From: Gammaproteobacteria bacterium
Lineage (GTDB): Bacteria; Pseudomonadota; Gammaproteobacteria; Xanthomonadales; Rhodanobacteraceae
Assembly (NCBI GenBank): GCA_005877675.1
Contig: VBNZ01000147.1
Coordinates: forward strand, 34,420 to 46,291
Length of the DNA: 11,872 nucleotides
Reading direction: 5' to 3'
Both the position numbers and the translations under genes were made by a program. Below the pieces are notes generated by a model that ran no database searches, was not told where the DNA came from, and saw nothing but the letters and a program-made list of their open reading frames with translations. Shown here piece after piece: positions 1 to 7,488 of the stretch (within the stretch, counting starts at the first letter, position 1; each line of letters begins with the position of its first letter).

Positions 1-2
1 GC

Positions 3-2489
3 GCCGAACTGATCGGCATCGCGCATTTTGCGGTCGACGCGGCCTCCTACACCGCGTTCAGCCGCGATGTGCGCAGGCAACTCTATCTGCAGGGGGCGTT
101 TGTTGCGCTCGTGCTCACGCTGCTATGGGGTTCGCTCGTCTCGCTGCTCGGCTCGCTCGAACGCCAGCGCGAACGCAGCCGTCTGGCCGAGCAGGCCCTG
201 GTCGAACACGAGCAGCAATTCCGCCGCGAACTCGAAGTGGCCAAGGAACAGGCCGAAACCGCAAACACCGCCAAGAGTCAGTTTCTCGCCAATATGAGTC
301 ATGAAATCCGCACGCCGATGAACGCGGTGATCGGCATGGCGACGCTGCTCGACAAGACCGCGCTCGATCCGCGCCAACGCGGCCTGCTGGCACAGCTGCG
401 TACCTCGGCGCGGCTGCTGCTCGGCATCATCAACGACATACTCGATCTGTCGCGCATCGAAGCCGGCAAGCTCACGATGCAGTCGGTCGAGTTTTCGCTC
501 GATCAGGTATTCACCGATCTTTCCGCCGTGGTCGGCGAGCGAGCGCGCGAAAAGCGCCTGGAATTGCTGTACTCGATCGCGCCCGACGTGCCGCAAGTGC
601 TGGTCGGCGATCCGGTACGCCTGCAGCAGGTGCTGGTCAATCTCGTCACCAACGCGATCAAGTTCACCGAGCGCGGCGAGGTGCTGGTCGAAGTCGGCAC
701 GGCCGACGCTTCGCATGCCGTGCTCGACCGGCGCGAAGTCCAGCTGCGCTTCGCCGTGCGCGACACCGGCATCGGCATCGCGCCGGCGCAAATGGCGCGG
801 CTGTTCCAGCCGTTCACGCAGGTCGACGAATCGAGCACGCGCAAGCACGGCGGCACGGGCCTGGGCCTTGCGATCTGCCGGCGTCTGGTCGAACTCATGG
901 GAGGCACGATCGAAGGCCGCAGCGAACCCGGGCATGGCAGCGAATTTTCTTTCCATGCGCGTTTCGGCAGTGCGCAGAGCGCGTCCGCGCGCGGCAGCGC
1001 GAAGCAGCCGCTCGACGGCCTGAGCGCGCTCGTCGTCGACGACAACGCGACCACGCGCGACGTGTTCGGCAGCATGCTCGAATCGCTGCGCTTCGAGGTC
1101 ACGCTCGCCGACTCGGCCGAAGGCGCACTCGCGCGCATGACCGCGACCGATCCCCCGTTCAACCTCGTCGTGATCGACTGGAAGCTCGCCGGTATCAACG
1201 GCATCGAAGCGGTGCGCGAAATACGCCGCCGCCACCTCGGCGATCCGGCGATCGTCATGGTTACGGCCTACGGCGACGATGCACTGATGCACGAGGCGGA
1301 GGAAAGCGGCGTCAATGTATTTCTGCACAAGCCGGTGAGTCCATCGACCCTGTTCGATGCAGCGATGGAAGCGCTCGGCCGCGCGCGCGGCGCGCGCATG
1401 ACGCACGCCGGATCCAGCATGCAGGGCGACGTGCGCTTTCTGCCTGGTTCACAGGTGCTGCTGGTGGAAGACAACGAGGTCAACCGCCTGGTCGCGCAAC
1501 AGCTGCTCGGCACGCTCGGCCTCGAAGTCGCGAGCGCAGGTGACGGTATCGAGGCACTGCAGCTCGTGCAGGCGCAGCGCTACGATGCGATCCTGATGGA
1601 TATCCAGATGCCCTATCTGGACGGCGTCGAAACAACGCGGCGCCTGCGCAGCGACCCGCGTACACGCGACGTGCCGATAATCGCGCTGACCGCGCATGCG
1701 ATGAGCGGCGACCGCCAGCGCTTCCTCGACGCGGGCATGGACGATTACCTGACCAAGCCGATCGAGGAAGCCGAACTCGTGCGCGTGCTTGCGCGCTGGC
1801 TGCCGCATGTCGCGCAGACGCAGCCAGCTGCATATGCGGCGACGCCTGCGCCAAGCGCGACGCTCGCCGTCGTGCCCGGCGTCGATGTTGCGAGCGCGCT
1901 CGCACGCGTCAACGGCAAGCACGATCTGCTATGGCGCCTGATCGCCGATTTCCGCGCGCGCAATGCCGACGCAGCCACACGCTTGCGCAAACTGTTCTCT
2001 GCGCGCGACTACGCCGGCGCCGCTGCGCTCGCGCACACGATCAAAGGCGCCGCGGCGACGCTGTCGGCGCAGCGCATCGCGGCAAGCGCAGGGCGCATCG
2101 AACACGCCGCGCACATGGGCGGTGCGGCCGATCACGGCGATCTCGACGAACTCGCTGCGGGCATGGTCGAGCTGCTCGCGGCGCCGCTACCGCACAGTGC
2201 GAGTCCCGCGCCGGCGCGCACACCGGCGCCGAGCATGCCGAACATGGCAAGCGCAGCACACCTGCCCGCAACCATCACCGAGGCGATCGAGCGCCTGCGC
2301 GGTGAACTCACCGGCAACAGCCTCGCTGCGGATGAGGCCTGCAGCGTGCTCGTGCGCGAACTGCAGGCGCAGGGATGCGAGGCCGCGACCGATGAGTTGC
2401 GCGCGGCGATCGTGCGTCTCGATTACGCGCGCGCAAGCACCTTGCTCGCGCGCCTCGAACGCGAACTTGCGAACGGAGTCGCGCGATGA
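3..2489 (+). CDS. Hybrid sensor histidine kinase (HisKA-HATPase-REC-REC-HPt), 5' end outside the window
   Basis: Membrane-bound phosphorelay kinase of the BarA/ArcB multi-domain type. The frame is open to the left edge, so the N-terminal sensor region is missing. A GTG at 69 is the first possible start inside the window but lies just before a membrane segment and is probably internal. Numbered from 69: membrane helix about 8-28; charged coiled coil 30-70; HisKA with phospho-acceptor H78 in NMSHEIRTPMN; HATPase with N-box around N191/N195, DTGIGIA at 232-238 and GTGLGLA at 262-268; REC1 318-434 (D324, D325, acceptor D370, T399, K421); REC2 461-576 (E467, D468, acceptor D511, T541, K563); HPt about 603-690 with H656 in HTIKGAA. 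An Ala/Pro-rich linker leads to an extra helical tail (733-804). All relay residues are present, so H78-Asp-H656 transfer looks possible. It overlaps the next gene by ATGA, indicating translational coupling. The ligand cannot be inferred. Confidence 0.93.
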   Translation, partial: AELIGIAHFAVDAASYTAFSRDVRRQLYLQGAFVALVLTLLWGSLVSLLGSLERQRERSRLAEQALVEHEQQFRRELEVAKEQAETANTAKSQFLANMSHEIRTPMNAVIGMATLLDKTALDPRQRGLLAQLRTSARLLLGIINDILDLSRIEAGKLTMQSVEFSLDQVFTDLSAVVGERAREKRLELLYSIAPDVPQVLVGDPVRLQQVLVNLVTNAIKFTERGEVLVEVGTADASHAVLDRREVQLRFAVRDTGIGIAPAQMARLFQPFTQVDESSTRKHGGTGLGLAICRRLVELMGGTIEGRSEPGHGSEFSFHARFGSAQSASARGSAKQPLDGLSALVVDDNATTRDVFGSMLESLRFEVTLADSAEGALARMTATDPPFNLVVIDWKLAGINGIEAVREIRRRHLGDPAIVMVTAYGDDALMHEAEESGVNVFLHKPVSPSTLFDAAMEALGRARGARMTHAGSSMQGDVRFLPGSQVLLVEDNEVNRLVAQQLLGTLGLEVASAGDGIEALQLVQAQRYDAILMDIQMPYLDGVETTRRLRSDPRTRDVPIIALTAHAMSGDRQRFLDAGMDDYLTKPIEEAELVRVLARWLPHVAQTQPAAYAATPAPSATLAVVPGVDVASALARVNGKHDLLWRLIADFRARNADAATRLRKLFSARDYAGAAALAHTIKGAAATLSAQRIAASAGRIEHAAHMGGAADHGDLDELAAGMVELLAAPLPHSASPAPARTPAPSMPNMASAAHLPATITEAIERLRGELTGNSLAADEACSVLVRELQAQGCEAATDELRAAIVRLDYARASTLLARLERELANGVAR

Positions 2490-3160
2490 ACGCTGCCGTG
2501 CCGCGCCAACGCGTGCTGATCGTCGACGACGAGCCGGCCAATGTGCACAGCCTCGCCGAAGCACTCGGCGCCTGCTACGACCTGCGCTTTGCGACCGACG
2601 GCACGCGCGCGCTCGAACTCGCGGGGAGCATCGCGTTCGACCTGATCCTGCTCGATGTCGTCATGCCGGGCATGGACGGCTTCGCGGTGCTGCGCGCGCT
2701 CAAGGCCGAATCCGCGACCGCACCGGTACCGGTGATCTTCGTCACGAGCATGGGCGAAGTCGCCGACGAGGAGCAGGGTTTCGACGCCGGCGCGGTCGAC
2801 TACATCACCAAACCGGTGAGCGCACCGCTCGTGCGCGCGCGCGTGCGCACGCACATCGAATTGAAGCGCCAGCGCGATCAACTCGAACGCCGCGCGCTGA
2901 TCGACGAGCTGACCGGCATCGCCAACCGCCGCCACTTCGACGAGGCGCTCGATCGCCGCTGGAATCACGCGCTGCGCGCGCAACTGCCGCTGCTGCTCGT
3001 ACTGGTCGATGTAGATCATTTCAAGCAGTTCAACGATCACTACGGCCATGGCGCGGGCGATGACTGCCTGAAGCGCATCGCCGGCGTGCTCGATCGCGAA
3101 TTCTGCTACTGCCGGGAGGCATGGCGCAGAACGAATTGTCACGCCTGCTGCATGCGGTGA
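2486..3160 (+). CDS. Response regulator: intact REC domain fused to a truncated, frameshifted GGDEF domain
   Basis: This begins as a classic PleD-like REC-GGDEF diguanylate cyclase, the family that makes c-di-GMP from GTP. REC spans residues 6-122, with D14/D15, acceptor D57 in LLDVVMPGMDG, T87 and K109 all present. GGDEF starts at about 139 (DELTGIANRR), with metal-binding D175 in DVDHFK, N183 and GHGAGDD. After VLDR the usual stretch up to GGEEF is absent. The text reads EF and then runs out of frame (CYCREAWRR...) to a stop, giving 224 residues where about 300 are expected. The missing frame resumes in the neighbouring reading frame (see the next entry). The start ATG overlaps the kinase stop, so it is the likely phosphorelay partner. 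With no signature loop it should have no cyclase activity; the REC domain could still accept phosphate. Sequencing or assembly error cannot be excluded. Confidence 0.85.
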   Translation: MNAAVPRQRVLIVDDEPANVHSLAEALGACYDLRFATDGTRALELAGSIAFDLILLDVVMPGMDGFAVLRALKAESATAPVPVIFVTSMGEVADEEQGFDAGAVDYITKPVSAPLVRARVRTHIELKRQRDQLERRALIDELTGIANRRHFDEALDRRWNHALRAQLPLLLVLVDVDHFKQFNDHYGHGAGDDCLKRIAGVLDREFCYCREAWRRTNCHACCMR

Positions 3161-3375
3161 ACGAACTGAAAATTCCGCACGCCTGCTCGGGCGCGAGCGC
3201 GTGGGTCAGCGTCAGCGCGGGTGCGATCGAAGTGGTGCCGGCAGCGACGATGTCGCCGCGCGAACTGCTCGATGCCGCCGATCAGCTGCTGTACCGTGCC
3301 AAGCGCGAAGGCCGCAACCGCTGTGTGCATCGCGCCTCGGCCGAGGCGCCGACGCAAGTAATTACCGCGGACTGA
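3104..3375 (+). pseudogene. C-terminal remnant of the same GGDEF domain, in a shifted frame
   Basis: Reading from 3103 in this frame gives LLLPGGMAQNELSRLLHAVN, which matches the strand and helix that normally follow GGEEF. It continues through VSVSAGAIEVVP to ELLDAADQLLYRAKREGRNR, the standard GGDEF C-terminal motif (AD-x-x-LY-x-AK-x-x-GRN), and stops at 3373-3375. An ATG at 3121 could start an 84-residue peptide, but it has no clear ribosome binding site and encodes only part of a fold. It is best read as the broken 3' part of the gene at 2486. The stop lies 6 bases from the stop of the convergent TonB receptor, with no hairpin terminator visible between them. Confidence 0.85.
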
Positions 3376-3381
3376 GTTTCA

Positions 3382-5328
3382 TCACCAGTGGTATGCCAGC
3401 CGCGTCCAATAGATGCGGCTCTGATACGGCAGCTTGAGGTCACCGAACGGGCCGGGATCGAGCTGCACGACGCGCTTGTCGAATAGATTGCTGACGCCGA
3501 GTTCCAGGTCGAGCGCGCGCAGCAGCAACGCGCGACGCGTGAGGCTCAGATCGACAAGATCGTAATTGCCACGCTCGGGACTTGCGCCGCTACGATTGCC
3601 GACGTGATTCCAGTGCGCACCCGCGACCCAGTCGCGCGTCGGATTCCATAGCAGCCCGACATTGCCCATCCAGTGCGGCACTTCCGCAACCTGTTCCTCG
3701 GCGAGGAGCGGCAAATCGCGGTTATCGTGCGCGTTGACATACGTGAGATTCGCGTCGATGCGCAGTTCGCTGCCGATCTGCTGACTCAGTTCGAATTCGG
3801 CGCCGTCGGCCTTGGCGTTTGCGACATTGCCGAAACGGCGGTGCGCGAGATCGACGAACACCATGTTCGGTAAACGCGTGCGGAACAGTGTCGCGCGCAG
3901 GGTCAGCTGCGGGCGCTGGTATACGTAGTTGAATTCCTCGGTGCGGTTGACCTCGAAATCCAGCGGGTTGCGTTGCGGGCCCGAGTACAGCTCGAAGAAG
4001 GTCGGCGCGCGAAAGCCCTCGGCATACTGCAACTTGAACACGTGATGCTCGCCCGGCTGCCACACCAGCGCAGCGCGCGGCGTGACGCGGTCGCCGACCT
4101 CGCTATTGTTGTCGTAGCGCGCGCCGAGCGTGCCGCGCAGCGCATCTGTGAGTTCGACCTGATCCTGCGCATAGAGACTCGCGACGCTGCGATGCTTGTC
4201 GGTAGTCGTCACCGGTTGCGGCGCCCCGCCCCCCGGCGGCGGCGGCGGCAGAAACATCGCACGATCGATGTTCGCGTCCGAATAGGCCGCGCCGAACAGC
4301 CAGGTCTGGCGCGTCCAGCCGGTCCAACGCAGATCGGCGCCACTGAGGATTTCGTCACCTTTGAAACCGTTCGCGCTGGTGGTGACGTTGTTGTACAGGT
4401 ACTGCGCGCGCAATTCACCGGAGAGCCCGGGCATGAGCTCCGCTGCGTAACGCGCCTCGCCCGACCAGTTGGTCTCGCTGCGCGCTGGACTGACCCCGCT
4501 TTTGGCGAAATTGTATACGTGGCGGTCGAAGGTTTGCGCCTGCAGCGTAAGGCCGCCGTATTTCGCCGTCGCCACGCCAGAGAAACGCTTGTCGTCGGCG
4601 CTGCCGCCAATCGGCAGAATCGCATCGTCGCTGGTCTGCCCGGCGAGATTGACCGAGGTTTCCCAGCCAGCGACCTTGCCGGAGTACAGCATGCTCGCAT
4701 CGCGCGCGCCGTGCGAATCCACGCCAGCGGCGACTTCGTTGCCCTGCTTGCGCGTCACGATATTGACCAGGCCCATGAAGGCGTAATCGCCGTACAGAAC
4801 CGAGCCCGGTCCGCGAATGAATTCGATGCGCTCGACCTGCGCCATCGGCATGTACAGCACCGAACCGTTCAGGCCGGCGGATTCGCGCCAGATCGGACTG
4901 CCGTTGAGCAGAATCTGGATACTGCCCGAGTTGAACGGGAATGGCACGCCGCGCACGTCCACGCTCGGCGTGCCGGTGCGATCGCGTACCGCGAGCACGC
5001 CCGGCACGTAGGGCAGCGCGTCCCACACCGTGCGCGCGCCGAGCGCGCGCAAGCGATCGCCCTCCAGGATCGCGACGATGCCGGGCACGAAGTCGCTGTT
5101 CATGCGCGTCTTCGTCGCAAGCTCTGTTTCCTGCTTGAGCACGGCCAGCAGCTCCGCCTCGTCGTCGTCACTCGCATGCACGCGTGGCGCGCACGCGAGG
5201 CATACAGCGGCGAGCGCCACGCACGCGAAAGCGGCGCGATGCTGCAGCAAACGATCAGGAAAACGAGGCGAACGATTCGACACGGTGAGCGGCTTCCCCA
5301 ACAGCGCGCTGACGCTTGGCGGCGTCAT
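3382..5328 (-). CDS. TonB-dependent outer-membrane receptor
   Basis: A 648-residue, 22-stranded-barrel type importer that would use TonB-ExbBD energy to take up a ligand across the outer membrane. From the ATG at 5328: signal peptide with hydrophobic core about 32-47 and cleavage near VHA-SDDD (52/53); a conserved N-terminal segment (ELLAVLKQETELATKTRMNS); plug domain about 80-195, with VPGV, VDVRGVPF, VERIEFIRGPGSVLYGD and NIVTRK; beta barrel about 200-648, ending in YWTRLAYHW with a terminal aromatic residue. A loop at 360-372 is almost pure Pro/Gly (LPPPPPGGGAPQP). A GTG at 5283 would give a more usual 37-residue signal peptide and has GGGGAAG nine bases upstream, so the start is uncertain. 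The frame stays open upstream to 5520, but that part overlaps amgK and is not signal-like. The substrate is not identifiable. It converges on the kinase/regulator pair, which may sense the same ligand. Confidence 0.92.
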   Translation of the reverse strand: MTPPSVSALLGKPLTVSNRSPRFPDRLLQHRAAFACVALAAVCLACAPRVHASDDDEAELLAVLKQETELATKTRMNSDFVPGIVAILEGDRLRALGARTVWDALPYVPGVLAVRDRTGTPSVDVRGVPFPFNSGSIQILLNGSPIWRESAGLNGSVLYMPMAQVERIEFIRGPGSVLYGDYAFMGLVNIVTRKQGNEVAAGVDSHGARDASMLYSGKVAGWETSVNLAGQTSDDAILPIGGSADDKRFSGVATAKYGGLTLQAQTFDRHVYNFAKSGVSPARSETNWSGEARYAAELMPGLSGELRAQYLYNNVTTSANGFKGDEILSGADLRWTGWTRQTWLFGAAYSDANIDRAMFLPPPPPGGGAPQPVTTTDKHRSVASLYAQDQVELTDALRGTLGARYDNNSEVGDRVTPRAALVWQPGEHHVFKLQYAEGFRAPTFFELYSGPQRNPLDFEVNRTEEFNYVYQRPQLTLRATLFRTRLPNMVFVDLAHRRFGNVANAKADGAEFELSQQIGSELRIDANLTYVNAHDNRDLPLLAEEQVAEVPHWMGNVGLLWNPTRDWVAGAHWNHVGNRSGASPERGNYDLVDLSLTRRALLLRALDLELGVSNLFDKRVVQLDPGPFGDLKLPYQSRIYWTRLAYHW

Positions 5329-5489
5329 GGTGCCGGCCGCGCGGGCTTTAATCAAGAGGTTTTTGACGATCGTTCGCGCCTTTGCAACGAATGCGCATTT
5401 CTCCACATTTGCTGCATCTTGCGCCCCTATCTTCGGCACGCCGGAGCATCTATTCCATCGCCAGGCGGCTGCCGTTAGACTGCCTCGCG

Positions 5490-6518
5490 ATGAAAATAGA
5501 CAACGAGCGATCCGCCGCACTGCAACGCTTTATTGCCGCGCACAGTACGGGCGACGTCAGCTACGCGCCTGCCTCGGCCGACGCGAGCTTCCGCAGCTAT
5601 TGGCGCGTCGACGACGGCAAGATCGCGCGCATCGTGATGGACGCGCCGCCGGACAAGGAAGACATTCGGCCATGGCTTATGCTCAGTCAACGCCTGCAAC
5701 GCGCAGGACTGTATACGCCGCACGTACACGCGGTCGATTACGCGCAAGGTTTCGTGCTGATGGAAGACCTCGGCGCGCGTCTGTACCTCGATGAGCTCAA
5801 AGAGATAAGCGCTGACACGACGCGCGTCGATGCGTTGTACGCCGATGCCTGCGAGGCACTGCTTACGCTTGCGCGCGTCGATGCGGGCGATCTGCCGCGC
5901 TTCGACGATGCTTTCATGCGCACCGAACTTGAGCTGATGCCGACCTGGTTTCTCGAACGGCATCTGCAGTACGCACTGAGCTGCGATGACTGGGACGTGG
6001 TCGAAGCGGCGTTCAGTCTGCTGATGCGCGAGTTGCGCACGCAGCCACAGGGATTCATGCATCGCGACTTCCACAGCCGCAACCTGATGCGCGTGAAACA
6101 CAACAATCCAGGAATCATAGACTTTCAGGGCGCGATGCGCGGGCCGCTTGCTTACGACCTCGCCTCGTTGCTGCGCGATTGTTATATCGCATGGCCGGCG
6201 GCGCGCGTCGATGCCTGGGTCGAAGCGCATCGCCAGCGCCTCGTCGCCGCGCGGATATGCGATGCGGATGCGCCGACGTTCCAGCGCTGGTTCGATCTGG
6301 CCGGCCTGCAGCGTCATCTCAAGGTGCTCGGCATCTTCTGCCGCCTGAACTATCGCGACGGCAAAGCCGGCTACCTCGCCGACCTGCCGCTGGTGCTCGA
6401 CTATGTGCTGAGCGTCGCGCGCCGCTATCCGGAGTTCGCCGCGCTCGCCGCGTTAATCGAAAGCGCGGTCGGCGCACGCGATATCACGCAGCCGTCCGTC
6501 GAGCTCGCCTCGGCGTGA
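5490..6518 (+). CDS. amgK: Anomeric N-acetylmuramate/N-acetylglucosamine kinase (aminoglycoside-phosphotransferase fold)
   Basis: A 342-residue cytoplasmic kinase of the APH/choline-kinase fold. The family phosphorylates MurNAc (and GlcNAc) at the anomeric carbon with ATP, feeding peptidoglycan recycling. Visible motifs: N-lobe segment SADASFRSYWRV (29-40), hinge-like VLMEDLG (89-95), catalytic loop HRDFHSRNLM at 191-200 with D193 and N198, and metal-binding D211 in IIDFQGA, then GPLAYDLASLLRD. The ATG at 5490 is chosen because family proteins start near here; the frame runs back to 5382, but those residues overlap the divergent promoter region. The ribosome binding site is weak. Only 10 bases separate its stop from murU, whose product uses its product, so they form a two-gene operon. 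The general fold alone would also fit other phosphotransferases; the murU neighbour decides the name. Confidence 0.9.
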   Translation: MKIDNERSAALQRFIAAHSTGDVSYAPASADASFRSYWRVDDGKIARIVMDAPPDKEDIRPWLMLSQRLQRAGLYTPHVHAVDYAQGFVLMEDLGARLYLDELKEISADTTRVDALYADACEALLTLARVDAGDLPRFDDAFMRTELELMPTWFLERHLQYALSCDDWDVVEAAFSLLMRELRTQPQGFMHRDFHSRNLMRVKHNNPGIIDFQGAMRGPLAYDLASLLRDCYIAWPAARVDAWVEAHRQRLVAARICDADAPTFQRWFDLAGLQRHLKVLGIFCRLNYRDGKAGYLADLPLVLDYVLSVARRYPEFAALAALIESAVGARDITQPSVELASA

Positions 6519-6528
6519 CCACACGCAA

Positions 6529-7212
6529 ATGAGCATGATCCGCCATGCGCTGATCTTCGCCGCCGGGCGAGGTGAGCGCATGCGCCCGCTGACCGACACG
6601 ACGCCGAAGCCGCTGCTCAGCATCGGCGGCAAGCGCCTGATCGAATATCACCTCGAAGCGCTCGCGCGTGCTGGCGTGCGCGAGGTCGTTATCAATACCT
6701 CGCACCTGGCCGAACAATTTCCGGCAGCGCTCGGCGACGGCACGCGCTGGGGTGTGCGCATCCAGTACTCCTACGAGGGCCCGCAGCCGCTCGAAACCGG
6801 TGGCGGCATGCTGCGCGCGCTGCCGCTGCTCGGCGACGCGCCGTTCATTGCCGTCAACGCGGATACTTTTTGCAATGTGGATTTTTCTACTTTGCCGCGG
6901 GAGCCCGTCGGGCTTGCGCATCTGCTGATGGTCGACAATCCGCCGCAGCATCCCAACGGCGATTTCGTGCTGCGCGACGGCTTGCTGCACGACGAACCGA
7001 CGCCGCGGCTGACCTTCGCCGGCGTCGGCACCTATCGCCCGGAACTCGTAGTCACGCACACCCCCGGCGTCTTCAGCACCGTACCGATCCTGCGCGCGGC
7101 AATGGCGCACGGCGACGTCTCCGGCGCGCACTTTCGCGGGTTTTGGACGGACGTCGGCACGCCGCAGCGGCTCGCCGAGCTCGATGCCCGGCTGGCGCAA
7201 ACGCGCGCATAA
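6529..7212 (+). CDS. murU: N-acetylmuramate alpha-1-phosphate uridylyltransferase
   Basis: A 227-residue nucleotidyltransferase that makes UDP-MurNAc from MurNAc-1-phosphate and UTP, letting recycled cell-wall sugar bypass the fosfomycin-sensitive MurA/MurB steps. Visible motifs: nucleotide-binding AAGRGERMRPLTDTTPKPLL (11-30, with the usual G-x-G-x-R and K27), INTSHLAEQF, the signature ETGGGM (89-94), VNADTF with D112, and C-terminal WTDVGTPQRL with D208. Length matches the family. The start at 6529 is followed by a second ATG at 6535; no good Shine-Dalgarno is seen, and with a 10-base gap after amgK translation is probably coupled. A short AT-rich patch at 6863-6893 stands out from the gene's GC-rich codon use. 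Glucose-1-phosphate thymidylyltransferase-like proteins share the fold, but small size and the amgK neighbour favour MurU. Confidence 0.9.
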   Translation: MSMIRHALIFAAGRGERMRPLTDTTPKPLLSIGGKRLIEYHLEALARAGVREVVINTSHLAEQFPAALGDGTRWGVRIQYSYEGPQPLETGGGMLRALPLLGDAPFIAVNADTFCNVDFSTLPREPVGLAHLLMVDNPPQHPNGDFVLRDGLLHDEPTPRLTFAGVGTYRPELVVTHTPGVFSTVPILRAAMAHGDVSGAHFRGFWTDVGTPQRLAELDARLAQTRA

Positions 7213-7228
7213 GCGAACTCATACGATG

Positions 7229-7267
7229 AAAAATGCCGCACGACGTTGCTTGGCCGCCGCATTTTTT
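7229..7267 (+). terminator. Possible weak terminator after murU
   Basis: AAAAATGC (7229-7236) pairs with GCATTTTT (7259-7266) across a 22-base loop, leaving a run of six T at 7262-7267. The stem is mostly A-T and the loop is long, so it is far weaker than the terminator at 10320. Position, 17 bases after the murU stop, fits an operon end. Confidence 0.35.
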
Positions 7268-7336
7268 AGAACGATCTAGTCCGCGCCGCAGGTATTTCTC
7301 CGCATATCGGCGTGTCGCAGCGCCGCATCGATTGTC

Positions 7337-7356
7337 GTTGCGCTGTAACGCGCAAC
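7337..7356. promoter_or_regulatory. Perfect inverted repeat, possible operator
   Basis: GTTGCGC (7337-7343) and GCGCAAC (7350-7356) are exact reverse complements separated by six bases (TGTAAC). The site is about 130 bases before the start of the secreted hydrolase gene. Size and symmetry suit a dimeric repressor or activator site, but it could equally be an RNA hairpin in the leader; no regulator gene lies nearby. Confidence 0.3.
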
Positions 7357-7488
7357 TGATTAACTCAGGGTAACCGCAGTTCTCGTGCGAACGAGGACTT
7401 GGGTTGCCTGTTTTCGTTCACCGCAAAAATTCGAGTAGCAATTCACAAATCAGTAATCGCCGTTCCTTAACCTTGGGAGACTGTTCGT

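Larger units (their letters stand above)
7213..7488. other. Non-coding gap between murU and the secreted hydrolase gene
   Basis: These 276 bases hold no convincing gene. They contain a weak terminator-like hairpin just after murU (7229-7267), a perfect 7+7 inverted repeat (7337-7356) and a good ribosome binding site (GGGAGA, 7475-7480). The second half is clearly richer in A/T than the flanking genes, as expected for a promoter region, but no consensus -35/-10 pair could be assigned. Confidence 0.6.

Noticed and set aside
123..1406. 427-codon open frame on the minus strand inside the kinase gene
   Set aside because: It is the mirror of a GC-rich coding frame. The product is His/Arg-rich without motifs, and the plus strand has complete kinase domains.
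1963..3063. 366-codon plus-strand open frame across the kinase end and regulator start
   Set aside because: The translation is almost all Arg/Ala/Pro; it overlaps HPt and REC motifs in the correct frames.
5340..5400. Sigma-70 promoter for amgK starting at TTGACG (5359 region)
   Set aside because: The TTGACG is good, but at 17 bases spacing the -10 (AACGAA) matches only two of six consensus bases.
3973..5478. 501-codon plus-strand open frame opposite the TonB receptor
   Set aside because: Arg-rich shadow; the minus strand shows signal peptide, plug and barrel motifs.
5382..5489. Upstream start for amgK adding 36 residues
   Set aside because: The added residues do not resemble the family and fall in the divergent promoter region; the ATG at 5490 gives the normal length.
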